From the NCBI GenBank assembly GCA_036510575.1, contig DATCDR010000052.1, positions 1 through 28,845 on the forward strand: a DNA stretch of 28,845 nt, read 5' to 3'. Made by a program: the position numbers and the translations under genes. The DNA comes from DATCDR01 sp036510575. Lineage in GTDB: Bacteria > Actinomycetota > Acidimicrobiia > Acidimicrobiales > Bog-793. The notes beneath the pieces were generated by a model that worked only from the letters and a program-made list of their open reading frames with translations, was not told the DNA's origin and did no database searches. Numbering within the stretch: position 1 is the first letter of the stretch; each line of letters starts with the position of its first letter. Below, piece by piece: positions 13,821 to 22,128 of the stretch.

Positions 13821-15259
13821 CACTGACCCCGCAAGATGTCCACTGCGTCGGCAAGTGACCCGTCGTTCCCGACGTTGCCGGCAAAGACGATGCACGGAAG
13901 ACCGAGGGACTCCGGCCGAGACTCGAGTGCTCGAAAGACGCTCACGAACCCGGCGAAGAGCTGACCAACCACCTCGGCTCGCCGCACGCCGAGCGCGCCG
14001 ACGAGCACGTCATGGGAGGTGATCCCGCCCTTGGTGATAACCCATGCGGGGTGTTCACGAAGGGCTTCGAGAACGATTGCGACGACGGCTGCAGAAACGC
14101 TTCGAGCAATGCGCAAGCTCTCTTCGCCGTCACGGCCTTTCTGCAGCGTTCGGCCCGTAACAAGAAGGACGTCGGAGTGCCGCAGTGCTTGACGGACCAG
14201 CGACGCGCAGCGGCGAACGGTCTCTCCTCGACGCGCCGGGTCGACGACGTCTTCGACGTCGATGACGACACGCTCGATGCCCGCTCTCGCCTCTAGAACC
14301 TCGAGCTGACGGTTCGTTAAGCCAACGTGCGACCCGACGACGACGAGCCCGTGTCCAGGTGGTGCCCCGTTCGGCCAGATCGTTGTCGCGTCAAGCGGCG
14401 CGATCGGTTCGATTCCGGCGAGCACCGGGACGAACGAGGGTCCCGATCGGTAGAGGAACGTGCGGCCCTCGTCCTCGGCGGCGAGAAGTCCGAGCACCAT
14501 CACCTCGAGATCTGCGTACTCGACGCAGTTCACAACGACGAATGCACCGTCGTGGACGTCCAAGAGGAGCTCTTTGATCCGCTCGGGGCCGCCACGGCGG
14601 ATGTCGTCGAGCGAGATGCTGTGCACCTCGCTCGCCAGCACAGCTCCCCCGCTCTTTTCCTCGATGAAGAGACGGAGGTCCGAGCTCGAATAGCCGAAGG
14701 TGAGATCGCGCGCGAACTCGGTGTCGCCGACTGCGACGATGCCGTCACCGGTCCGGGCCCAGTGGATGTCCGACGCGGTGAATCGACCTGCTTCGAAGTA
14801 GCTCGGCACGAGGAGCACGCCGTCGTAGCTCCTGCCGACCGATTCGCGACGTGCCGATGCCAAGGCGTTGAGCTCTGCCATGACATGGCCCCGAAGCGTG
14901 GAGTCGCTCCTACTCACGATCTCAACTCTGCCTCCGAGGCGTTCCTCAAGCGCCGAGGCGAACCTCCCCAACTCGATTGCTCCGCTCGCCGCCTCAGCTT
15001 CGGAGAGTCCTCGGCTGTTCGTGAGAACAAAACAGGTGGATCCAGGTGCCTCGAGCGCGGTCGCTATCGCATCCGTGTCGAGGCTCAGCACGGCTTCGAC
15101 GCCGTGGACCGCCTGGGAGCCGGTCGGGTCATCGTCGAGAACGAGAATTCGCCGACCCGTTCGTTCGTGTGACGCTCGTATCGCTTCGCGCGCCCGAGGA
15201 ACGAAGAGTGGATCCGCCGGCTCCACCATTTTGGGGCCCCACTCGTAGGCGAGACTCAT
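13820..15259 (-). CDS. otnK: Four-carbon acid sugar kinase (OtnK/DtnK, DUF1537 family)
   Basis: A 479-residue kinase of the two-domain DUF1537 family, which phosphorylates 3-oxo-tetronates or D-threonate at C4 using ATP. The N-terminal signature LDDDPTGSQ (41-49) and SRSDSTLRGH (116-125) bind the acid sugar. The C-terminal nucleotide-binding part has VTGRTLQKG, ITKGGITSHD (408-417) and FAGNVGNDGS (459-468). Length is normal for the family. The start ATG overlaps the stop of a short upstream frame (ATGA); Met11 is an alternative start. The stop overlaps the aldolase start. Position among DenD- and LtnD-like dehydrogenases points to OtnK rather than DtnK. Confidence 0.9.
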   Translation of the reverse strand: MSLAYEWGPKMVEPADPLFVPRAREAIRASHERTGRRILVLDDDPTGSQAVHGVEAVLSLDTDAIATALEAPGSTCFVLTNSRGLSEAEAASGAIELGRFASALEERLGGRVEIVSRSDSTLRGHVMAELNALASARRESVGRSYDGVLLVPSYFEAGRFTASDIHWARTGDGIVAVGDTEFARDLTFGYSSSDLRLFIEEKSGGAVLASEVHSISLDDIRRGGPERIKELLLDVHDGAFVVVNCVEYADLEVMVLGLLAAEDEGRTFLYRSGPSFVPVLAGIEPIAPLDATTIWPNGAPPGHGLVVVGSHVGLTNRQLEVLEARAGIERVVIDVEDVVDPARRGETVRRCASLVRQALRHSDVLLVTGRTLQKGRDGEESLRIARSVSAAVVAIVLEALREHPAWVITKGGITSHDVLVGALGVRRAEVVGQLFAGFVSVFRALESRPESLGLPCIVFAGNVGNDGSLADAVDILRGQ

Positions 15260-15468
15260 CTTGCTTCGCGCCTACCGACGAGGAGCCCAAGCGACGCTTC
15301 TTGCCGCGCCCTCGCGGCCACGTCAGCGGCCGCAACAAAGTCGGTCTGGTGCTCGGTCCAAACGGCAGTAGCTTCCACGGACACGGCAAAGAGTATCTCC
15401 GAGGTTTGATGAGCTCTGGCGCTCGGAGCACGGTACGTCCAGCCGGGCACCGCGGTATCCCTCGACAC
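15256..15468 (-). CDS. Short unassigned frame coupled to the kinase gene, possibly a remnant
   Basis: A frame of 70 codons from a GTG at 15468 fills most of the 245-bp gap between the PLP enzyme and the kinase. Its stop overlaps the kinase start as ATGA, the same coupling seen elsewhere in this cluster, and its second half (AAADVAARARQEASLGLL) uses high-GC third positions like its neighbours. I recognise no family. The frame is closed by a stop one codon before the GTG. It may be a real small protein, the C-terminal remnant of a lost gene, or chance. Confidence 0.3.
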   Translation of the reverse strand: MSRDTAVPGWTYRAPSARAHQTSEILFAVSVEATAVWTEHQTDFVAAADVAARARQEASLGLLVGRREAR

Positions 15469-15504
15469 CGCTCAATCTCCAGGTCAGAGGTTTCGTCGGC
15501 TCGA

Positions 15505-16464
15505 CTACCTATGCAACAGAATCTCGGCGAAGGTCGACGGATCAACGTTCCCGCCGGAGAGAATGACGCCCGCACGGGCTGCTCGAGGCAGCTGGCCAGG
15601 CTGCAGCACCGCCGCCGCCACACTGCAGGCCCCGCTCGGCTCCACGACGAGCTTTAGCCGCTCGAAGAGCAGGCGGGTAGCTTCGATGATCTCCACTTCG
15701 GCGACGGTGACTATCCGCTGCACGTGCCGCTCGATGATCGGAAACGTCAGCTCTCCTGGTTGCGTCGACCGAAGCCCATCCGCGATCGTCGTCGGGGCGG
15801 TAATCGAGACGCGGTACCCGGCCTCGAGGGAACGTCTGGTGTCATCGGCATCGCTCGGCTCGACCCCGATTACTGCGCAACTCGGCATGAGCTCGGCCAG
15901 GGCGAGGCTTATCCCAGAGATCAATCCCCCGCCACCGACTGGCACGAACACCGCATCGAGCGAACCGCACTGCTCGGCCAGCTCCAACCCGATGGTTCCC
16001 TGGCCCGTGATCACTCGTTCGTCGTCGTAGGGCTGAATAAGGAGGCGCCCCTCCTTATCGGCGATCTGCGACGCCAGCTCCAGACGGTCCTCTGTCGCTC
16101 GGTCGTAGGGCACGATCGTCGCCCCGTAGGCTCGCGTCGCATTTTGCTTCGACTTCGGGGCGTCGCTCGGCATCACCACGACGACATCGGTCCCGACGAG
16201 CCTCGCCGACAGGGCGACCGCTTGGCCGTGGTTTCCCGACGAGTACGTGACGACGCCTCGTCGCTTCTCTGCCGGCGTCATCTGGCGAAGTGCGTTGTAG
16301 GCGCCTCGAAATTTGAACGAGCCAGTTCGTTGCAGAGTTTCGGCTTTGAAGTAGAGCTGAACTCCGCTGATCTCGTTCATCGAATGCGACTCGATCACCG
16401 GGGTCCGGTGTGCCACACCCTCAAGCGCTCTGCCTGCATCGCGGATGCTCGAGAGATCGATCAT
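15505..16464 (-). CDS. PLP-dependent threonine/serine dehydratase-family enzyme
   Basis: A 319-residue fold-type II PLP enzyme. The Schiff-base lysine is K51 in GSFKFRGA, the substrate loop is SSGNHGQ (75-81), and the phosphate-binding glycine loop is VGGGGLISG (about 176-184). There is no C-terminal ACT domain, so it is of the short, catabolic type that includes TdcB, serine racemase and hydroxyaspartate dehydratases, rather than feedback-inhibited IlvA. These remove water and ammonia from beta-hydroxy amino acids to give 2-oxo acids. It sits upstream of the tetronate genes on the same strand, so a substrate such as threo-3-hydroxyaspartate or hydroxythreonine is worth considering, though this is inference. 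Confidence 0.85.
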   Translation of the reverse strand: MIDLSSIRDAGRALEGVAHRTPVIESHSMNEISGVQLYFKAETLQRTGSFKFRGAYNALRQMTPAEKRRGVVTYSSGNHGQAVALSARLVGTDVVVVMPSDAPKSKQNATRAYGATIVPYDRATEDRLELASQIADKEGRLLIQPYDDERVITGQGTIGLELAEQCGSLDAVFVPVGGGGLISGISLALAELMPSCAVIGVEPSDADDTRRSLEAGYRVSITAPTTIADGLRSTQPGELTFPIIERHVQRIVTVAEVEIIEATRLLFERLKLVVEPSGACSVAAAVLQPGQLPRAARAGVILSGGNVDPSTFAEILLHR

Positions 16465-16518
16465 TTCGCTCCCAAGGGACCACGTTGGCGGCGAGCAGCA
16501 TTAACAGCCACTACCGCG

Positions 16519-17577
16519 CTAACTGGCATCGGGCCATCCTCCTCGATGCAGCACTACCGGGTGCCACGGCAGCGCACCGATCGGATCTGTCAGGAGGCGT
16601 TTCGTCTGCGCGAGGTAAGGATTCTCTCCCCGCCAGCAACCCTCCGGAGGAGTTAGTCCTGCAGCTAGCGCCCCACGCTGAGCGCAGACGGCCTCGAGTG
16701 CAGCGCGCAAAGCCTCGTCTTCTTGCAGGCCTGCGCTGTGCCGGTACCCGTCCAGGGCATCGAGTCCATCGGGTGTAAGCCTGATAGCGCGTTCGGGCTC
16801 GGTCGTGGCGAAGTTACGTCGCAGCAGATAGCCGGTTGCCATCGCCACCCCTTCCTTTGAGAGCCCCGTCAGGGCAGGTAGATCGCGGACGCGTACGACA
16901 CCTGAGTCGATCACACGCAAGAGGTTCGCGCCGAGGGGGAGCGAGACCTCCGCCTGCCGCTCGTGTTCGAGGGTGAGGGCGACCAGCAGCTGTCCGAGGA
17001 GCGCGACAAGTGGTCGCTCGGTGTCCTCGCTGTAGCCGCCCTCGACGATGTGCGTGCGAAAACCATCAGAGGGGTTCACCTCCGGCGGCGACCAGGGAAA
17101 GGGTGTGAGCACGCGATGCGACAACTCACCCAAGGCGTCGATCACGTCGTCGCCAAAGCGCGTTCGCCAGCGATCCTCGACACCAACAAGCACGCGGGGC
17201 CACAGCCGTCGGGCGTAGGCGCCGGCGCGAGTCGGTCGAACGATGGTGTCGCCCTTGACGCCCCGATGGCTGCCAAAGCCCTCCCGTCGCCGGTCGCTAG
17301 CGTCGCCGACCGAGATCCAGCCCCAGCGTTCAAGCCCCCCGATGTTGCAGGCGGCGCGAGTCCGCGCTCGCAGATCATCGACCGCGATGCCGTCGTCGTC
17401 GATGAACCGCAATCCATTTGTCCATATCGGAAAAGAGATCCTGACATGGCGACCAACCCGATCGAATCCGATCGCCTCGAAGGCATTGTCAACCTCGATC
17501 GTGTGTGCGATCCAGACCCAGGAGAGCAAGGTGGTGAGCGGTACTTGCCGTGGCACCCAAAAAGTATTGCTGACCAA
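16519..17577 (-). CDS. Large winged-helix (MarR-like) DNA-binding protein
   Basis: A 352-residue protein that appears to hold two winged-helix-like segments, at about residues 18-135 (starting PLTTLLSWVWIAHTIEVDNAFE) and 190-280 (with VRDLPALTGLSKEGVAMATGYLLRRNF followed by RLTPDGLDAL, a typical wing). I recognise this pattern as an actinobacterial family of uncharacterised MarR-related proteins. The start is TTG at 17577, with GAAGGG seven bases before it. GTG eight codons in is a possible alternative. It lies between the SDR and PLP-enzyme genes on the same strand and is the only obvious DNA-binding protein in the tetronate run, so it is the best candidate regulator. No ligand domain is recognised. 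Confidence 0.72.
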   Translation of the reverse strand: MVSNTFWVPRQVPLTTLLSWVWIAHTIEVDNAFEAIGFDRVGRHVRISFPIWTNGLRFIDDDGIAVDDLRARTRAACNIGGLERWGWISVGDASDRRREGFGSHRGVKGDTIVRPTRAGAYARRLWPRVLVGVEDRWRTRFGDDVIDALGELSHRVLTPFPWSPPEVNPSDGFRTHIVEGGYSEDTERPLVALLGQLLVALTLEHERQAEVSLPLGANLLRVIDSGVVRVRDLPALTGLSKEGVAMATGYLLRRNFATTEPERAIRLTPDGLDALDGYRHSAGLQEDEALRAALEAVCAQRGALAAGLTPPEGCWRGENPYLAQTKRLLTDPIGALPWHPVVLHRGGWPDAS

Positions 17578-17612
17578 CCGGCGACCCTTCGATCAGCCGG
17601 ATACTCGCCGAA

Positions 17613-18386
17613 TCAGCCGAGCATGTCGCGGCCGCCGTCGATGTGGATCACCGAGCCCGTCAAAGTGTTCGAGCGCGGCGAGCAGAGGTAGGCGACGGCC
17701 CAGGCGATGTCCTCGGGCTGTGGGAGCTTTCGCGCGGCGATCCGCGCCGCGAGCTCGATGTCGTGTTCTCTCGTCACGTTCGGGTGCGTTTCCACATCTC
17801 GGATCGTCTCGGTGTGGCCGGGATCCACGTCGTTCACGGTTATTCCGAACTGCCCGAGTCCCGCGGCGAGCGACTTGGTAAGGGTGTGCAGACCACCCTT
17901 GGCCGTCGAGTGCGGCGCCCGCAGCCATCCACCTGTCCAACCGTCTGGGCCGTTCATGTGAATAATGCGTCCCCACCCTGCGGCCTGCATCCCCGGTACG
18001 AAGGCCTTCGCGAGATACCAGGAGGCGGTCAGCTGCTGGTTGAGGTACTGGTGCCAATCCTCGTTGGTGGTCTCGAAGAAGTCCTTGTAGAGCCGACGCG
18101 CCGCATTGCTGACGTACATGTCGACCGTACCGAAGCGCTCCTCGGCGACCGACTTCAGCTCTTCGATAGTTGAAAGCTCGGCAGCGTCGCCCATTACGAC
18201 GGCCGTGGCTGCGCCGAACGCCTTGGCCTCCTTCTCCACCGATCGCGCCTCTTCGACGTTTGACCTGGCGTTGATCACGACGTTGGCGCCCCGCTCAGCG
18301 AACTCCAAGATGATGGCTCGGCCAATATTCCGGCCTGAGCCGGTGACCAACATCGTCTTGCCGTGGAAATCGAGTTCCCCTTCCAT
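17613..18386 (-). CDS. SDR-family oxidoreductase with atypical active site
   Basis: A 257-residue Rossmann protein of the classical SDR size. The cofactor motif TGSGRNIG is at 15-22, SNAA at 93-96 and the C-terminal HIDGGRDMLG at 248-257. The catalytic YxxxK is changed to HSTAK (H159, K163), and the usual Ser on the preceding strand is missing (IIHMNGPDG, 141-149). The gene is otherwise full length and undamaged. Some SDR subgroups naturally carry His at this position. It may have altered chemistry or be a non-catalytic binder. I start at ATG 18386, preceded by AGAGGGG; a frame reaching 18422 adds twelve unlikely residues. It heads the long minus-strand run and is divergent from the hydrolase gene. 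Confidence 0.85.
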   Translation of the reverse strand: MEGELDFHGKTMLVTGSGRNIGRAIILEFAERGANVVINARSNVEEARSVEKEAKAFGAATAVVMGDAAELSTIEELKSVAEERFGTVDMYVSNAARRLYKDFFETTNEDWHQYLNQQLTASWYLAKAFVPGMQAAGWGRIIHMNGPDGWTGGWLRAPHSTAKGGLHTLTKSLAAGLGQFGITVNDVDPGHTETIRDVETHPNVTREHDIELAARIAARKLPQPEDIAWAVAYLCSPRSNTLTGSVIHIDGGRDMLG

Positions 18387-18549
18387 GTCCCCTCTTTCCG
18401 TGTCGAGCTTCCCGGACGGCAAGCCAACTAATTAGCGCAGGAGGGTAGCGTAGGGCCGGCACCGGATCCGCACCCGTTCGACCTCATCAGACACGTTCGA
18501 AACGCGCCAGCTGTCGAGGCCGTCACATTCGGCGAGGAGAAACAACCAG

Positions 18550-19470
18550 ATGGGCCTCACCGACGAGGACTACGACGAGTTCGCCCACCTCGAGTCGGTC
18601 GCAACGCGCCGGAACATCAACTGGAGCGGGGCGCCGAAAGTCCGGCGCCGATCCTTCCAGAACGGATCAGGCCTTTTGATCAGCGCCCTGCAGTGGGGCG
18701 AGAGCGACCCTGAGTTCGTGTTCTTCCACGGACGCGGCCAGAACGCCCACACCTGGGATACGGTGATCCTCTCCCTCGATCGCCCGAGCCTGGCGATCGA
18801 TCTCCCCGGCCACGGACGTTCGTCGTGGCGAGACGACAGCGACTACCGGGCCGAGCACATCGCTCCCGACCTCGCCGTCGCGCTCGAGATCGGCACGGCC
18901 CCGCCAATCACGCTCATCGGCATGTCACTCGGCGGGCTCGCAGCGATTCGGCTCACTGCGGATCGGCCCGATCTCATTCGTGGGATCGGCATCGTCGACG
19001 TGACACCGCACTTCATCCCGCGGCGGCGACCCCCAGGTGCAGAGCTGCGAGTCCCTGCTCAGCTGCTCGCCGGCGGACCAGTCGTCTACGACACCTTCGA
19101 CGAGCTGGTGGCTTCGGTGATGGCGGTCATCCCATCGCGATCGAAGGCCTCGCTCGAGGTGAGCGTCCGGCACAACAGCATGCGCCTCGAAGACGGGACC
19201 TGGACCTGGTCATATGACCGACGGCCTGCTCAACCGAGTGACGGACCTCCCTCGGGGGCGACGCTCTGGGACGACCTCTCCTCGATCCACGCACCGATGT
19301 TCCTCGCCGTCGGTGGCACCTCCGACCACGTCGTCGAAGAAGAGCTCGAGGAGTTCCGACGCCGACAACCGAGCGCGCACGTCGATGTAGTCGCGGGAGC
19401 CGGGCATTCGATCCAAAGCGATCGGCCAATCGAACTTGCCAATCTGATCGGCGAGCTCGGCAAGTCCTGA
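18550..19470 (+). CDS. Alpha/beta hydrolase
   Basis: A 306-residue soluble hydrolase. The oxyanion-hole segment FFHGRGQNAHTWD is at about 58-70, the nucleophile elbow GMSLGG at 124-129 places Ser126, and the catalytic His is at about 286 in GAGHSIQ. DLPGHGRS (84-91) is standard for the family. Members hydrolyse esters, lactones, C-C bonds in ring-cleavage products, or epoxides. There is no signal peptide, so it is cytosolic. GAGGAG lies nine bases before the ATG. It is divergent from the SDR and convergent with the CoA-transferase gene. With the adjacent acyl-CoA genes, a role in opening a lactone or ester intermediate is plausible but not shown. Confidence 0.88.
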   Translation: MGLTDEDYDEFAHLESVATRRNINWSGAPKVRRRSFQNGSGLLISALQWGESDPEFVFFHGRGQNAHTWDTVILSLDRPSLAIDLPGHGRSSWRDDSDYRAEHIAPDLAVALEIGTAPPITLIGMSLGGLAAIRLTADRPDLIRGIGIVDVTPHFIPRRRPPGAELRVPAQLLAGGPVVYDTFDELVASVMAVIPSRSKASLEVSVRHNSMRLEDGTWTWSYDRRPAQPSDGPPSGATLWDDLSSIHAPMFLAVGGTSDHVVEEELEEFRRRQPSAHVDVVAGAGHSIQSDRPIELANLIGELGKS

Positions 19471-19516
19471 TCCAGCGGCCGGGGCGCCGTAGCCGACGCT
19501 CGCCCACGGCCTCGAG

Positions 19517-22075
19517 CTAGATGACCCCGTCCTCGGCGAGCTTCGCGATCGCCTTGGTGTCGAAACCGAGTAGCTCGCCAAGCACGTACTCATTGTCCTC
19601 GCCGTAACAAGGAGCTCCCCGGTCGACGATGCCACCGATATAGGGGGGCGTCACGCTCATCTTCACCGGAACCTCGCCTACCGGCCACCTGCCGATCTTG
19701 GACCCGGTCACCTCAGTTAGCCACTCGAGGTGCGCGAGCTGCGGGTCGGAGTCGACCTTGTCTCCCCCGGTCTGGCAGACTCCGGCGGCGATGCCCGCTT
19801 GCTGCAGATCCCGCATGAGGTCGTAGCGATCGTGCACCATCGTCCACGATGAGACCAGCTCTTCTAGCGCATCTTGGTGCCGCAGCCGATCGGCAAGGGT
19901 CCTAAAGCGCGCGTCCGCCGCCCACTCGGGGTGCCCACTTACCTGACAGAGCGCCTGCCACTCCTCCTCGGTGAAGCATCCGAAGCTGATCCAGCCGTCC
20001 TCGGATGCGCATGCGAACGCGCCATGCGGGGCTGCGGGCTTCCACGGCGAGCGATTGCCGATCCGGCTCCAGCCCCTACCGTTCACCGAGTAGTCGAGCA
20101 GCGGGACGCCTGAGATGAAGATGCCCGTCTCGGTCTGGGACGCATCGATCCACTGGCCCTCACCGGTTCGGTCGCGGTGGTAGAGAGCCGAAACGATCGC
20201 GAGACCGAAGCTGTAGGCACCTATCCAATCGAGATAGGAGTAGCCCCAACCGGCGGGCAGCGCCGGCTCGGGTAGACCCGACATCTCGGTGATCCCGGCC
20301 AAGGATGCCGCGATCGGTCCGATGGCGCGGAAGCGCCCGTAGAGACCGTGCGTTCCCATGCCGGACTGCTGGGCGTAGATGATGTCCGGCTTGATCTCTT
20401 GCAGCGCTTCGTACCCGAGGCCCCAACGGTCGAGCACTCCAGGCGAGAAGCCCTCTGCCACGACGTCGGAGATCGCAATAAGGCGCCGCGCGATCTCGAG
20501 ACCTTCTGGGTGACGAACGTTAAGCGACATCCCGCGCTTGCCGGCGTTCTTGTTGTTGAACTGACCACCCATGTCAGGATCGGTCACACCCGAGAGCGCT
20601 GCCGTCGCCGCCTCGCGGGCGGCTCGTCCACCGACAGGTGCCATGACGCCGGTCCGCGTGTCGGGGTGAGCCGCCCACTCGACCTTGATCACCTCCGCAC
20701 CCATCGCACCGAGGAACCGCGTCCCGCCGGCCGAGGCGAGGAACCACGAGAAATCAAAGACCCGTACTCCGTCAAGGGCAGAGGGCTTTCCCCTCGCCGA
20801 GAGACGGTTCGGCGTCGCGACGATCGCATGAGCGACTGGCGGTGTGGGCGACGCGGTCGCGAGCTCAGCGAGGATGGATACCCGGTCCTCATCGAGCAGC
20901 GGCGCGCGACGCCCCGCCTTCCAGGCCGTAGCGGTCGAGATCCATTTGCTCGTGACGTAGGTAAACGAGCGACCTAGCTCGGGGTGCTCCACCTCAGAGA
21001 ACGTGCCGCGAATCTTCCAATGCTCGTCGTGCAGGTTCTCCTCCGGTCGTCGCACCGGCACGAAGAGCAGGCCCGCTTCCTGGGCCTCTTTCCACGGCGC
21101 CTCGTCATAGGTGAACCTGCCGATAAGGCGCTGTAGAAGTTCGATCATGACCGCCTGACCCTCGGAGAGCTCCGAGCTGCCGGGAATCGGTCGCCCGCCC
21201 GTCTCGGGGGCCTCGCCTTCCGCCGAGCGATCCATAGCCACGCCGTAGCGCTGCAAGAAGGGGAGCAGCTTGTTCCCTTCCCGGGCGATGGAGACCATGA
21301 ACCAACGACCGTCCTTGGTGTGCACGATCGGCGGCACTGCCGCAGCGAGCTCGCCTGCATGCTGTGCTGTCTGACGATGGATCTCGAGGCGACGGAAGAC
21401 CCAGTTCATCACGTCGAGCTCGGTGTTCTTGGAGGCGGCGTCGTGGATCGCACACGAGAGGAGCTGGCCAGATCCAGAGACCTCGCGATAGCGAAGCGCC
21501 GCCGCCGTCACGAGCGCGAGCTGCTCGCCGGCGATGTGATACGAGTGCCATGCCTGGCCAGCGATCGGCGGCAGGTCGTAGGTGCCGTCCGGTCGGGGGC
21601 TGTAGCCCGAGTTCATCATCTGGCCGCCGAGCGCCAGATGCACGAGGTCCGAGGCCTTGTAGGAGGCCCAGGGACCGTCATCACCGAAGTCCGTCGTCCT
21701 CGACACGATGAGTCGCGGGTACCTAGCGATCAGATCGTCCCGGGCCAAGCCCAACGAAGCGAGGTACTCCCTCGATGTGCTGTCGATCAGCACGTCGGCC
21801 CGGCTGATCAGCTCTTCGAAGGTTGCCTTCCCCTCAGCTGATTCGAGGTCGAGCGCGATCGAGCGCTTGCCGCGGTTGTAGGTCCAAAAGAACAGCGAGC
21901 GCTCAGGATCGACGACGTCGTCTGCGAACGGGCCAATGGAGCGAGTCGGGCTCCCAACTGGCGGCTCGACCTTGATGACGTCGGCACCGAGCCCGGCGAG
22001 CACGAGGCCGACGTACTCGGCGCGTTCATCGGCGATCTCGACAACCCGCACTCCGGCGAGCAGGTGCTTGTCCAT
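19517..22075 (-). CDS. Fused tandem CaiB/BaiF (class III) CoA-transferase
   Basis: An 852-residue protein made of two complete family III CoA-transferase units, about residues 1-405 and 434-852, joined by a Pro/Ala-rich linker. Each opens with the family's CoA-binding Rossmann strand (LAGVRVVEIA and LDGVRVFDFS, later ADVIKVE / AEVIKVE). The expected catalytic Asp is present in the first half (D212 in AIHDAAS), while the second half has Glu at the equivalent place (E649 in ASQTETG). These enzymes move CoA between carboxylic acids without ATP. Normal members are about 400 residues and dimerise as interlocked rings, so the fusion may form a pseudo-dimer. It is the last gene after the thiolase and DUF35 genes, and probably activates the acid processed by them. 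Confidence 0.9.
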   Translation of the reverse strand: MDKHLLAGVRVVEIADERAEYVGLVLAGLGADVIKVEPPVGSPTRSIGPFADDVVDPERSLFFWTYNRGKRSIALDLESAEGKATFEELISRADVLIDSTSREYLASLGLARDDLIARYPRLIVSRTTDFGDDGPWASYKASDLVHLALGGQMMNSGYSPRPDGTYDLPPIAGQAWHSYHIAGEQLALVTAAALRYREVSGSGQLLSCAIHDAASKNTELDVMNWVFRRLEIHRQTAQHAGELAAAVPPIVHTKDGRWFMVSIAREGNKLLPFLQRYGVAMDRSAEGEAPETGGRPIPGSSELSEGQAVMIELLQRLIGRFTYDEAPWKEAQEAGLLFVPVRRPEENLHDEHWKIRGTFSEVEHPELGRSFTYVTSKWISTATAWKAGRRAPLLDEDRVSILAELATASPTPPVAHAIVATPNRLSARGKPSALDGVRVFDFSWFLASAGGTRFLGAMGAEVIKVEWAAHPDTRTGVMAPVGGRAAREAATAALSGVTDPDMGGQFNNKNAGKRGMSLNVRHPEGLEIARRLIAISDVVAEGFSPGVLDRWGLGYEALQEIKPDIIYAQQSGMGTHGLYGRFRAIGPIAASLAGITEMSGLPEPALPAGWGYSYLDWIGAYSFGLAIVSALYHRDRTGEGQWIDASQTETGIFISGVPLLDYSVNGRGWSRIGNRSPWKPAAPHGAFACASEDGWISFGCFTEEEWQALCQVSGHPEWAADARFRTLADRLRHQDALEELVSSWTMVHDRYDLMRDLQQAGIAAGVCQTGGDKVDSDPQLAHLEWLTEVTGSKIGRWPVGEVPVKMSVTPPYIGGIVDRGAPCYGEDNEYVLGELLGFDTKAIAKLAEDGVI

Positions 22076-22128
22076 GACGGTTATCCCCCCGAGCAGATGA
22101 TGACTACTTCGCCCACCGACGATGAGCG

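Noticed and set aside
12972..13895. A longer aldolase starting at 13895
   Set aside because: The additional residues overlap the kinase gene. TGATG coupling and family length favour 13820.
14406..14416. GGTTCGATTCC resembling a tRNA T-loop
   Set aside because: The flanking five-base stem does not pair, no cloverleaf can be drawn, and it lies in the kinase coding sequence.
18428..18504. Small palindromes CTAATTAG and CGTT-CGA-AACG in the SDR/hydrolase divergent region
   Set aside because: Arms of only four bases are not distinguishable from chance without comparative data.
19471..19516. GGCCG/CGGCC pair between the hydrolase and CoA-transferase genes
   Set aside because: A five-base stem with a loop of nearly 30 bases is expected by chance in GC-rich DNA.
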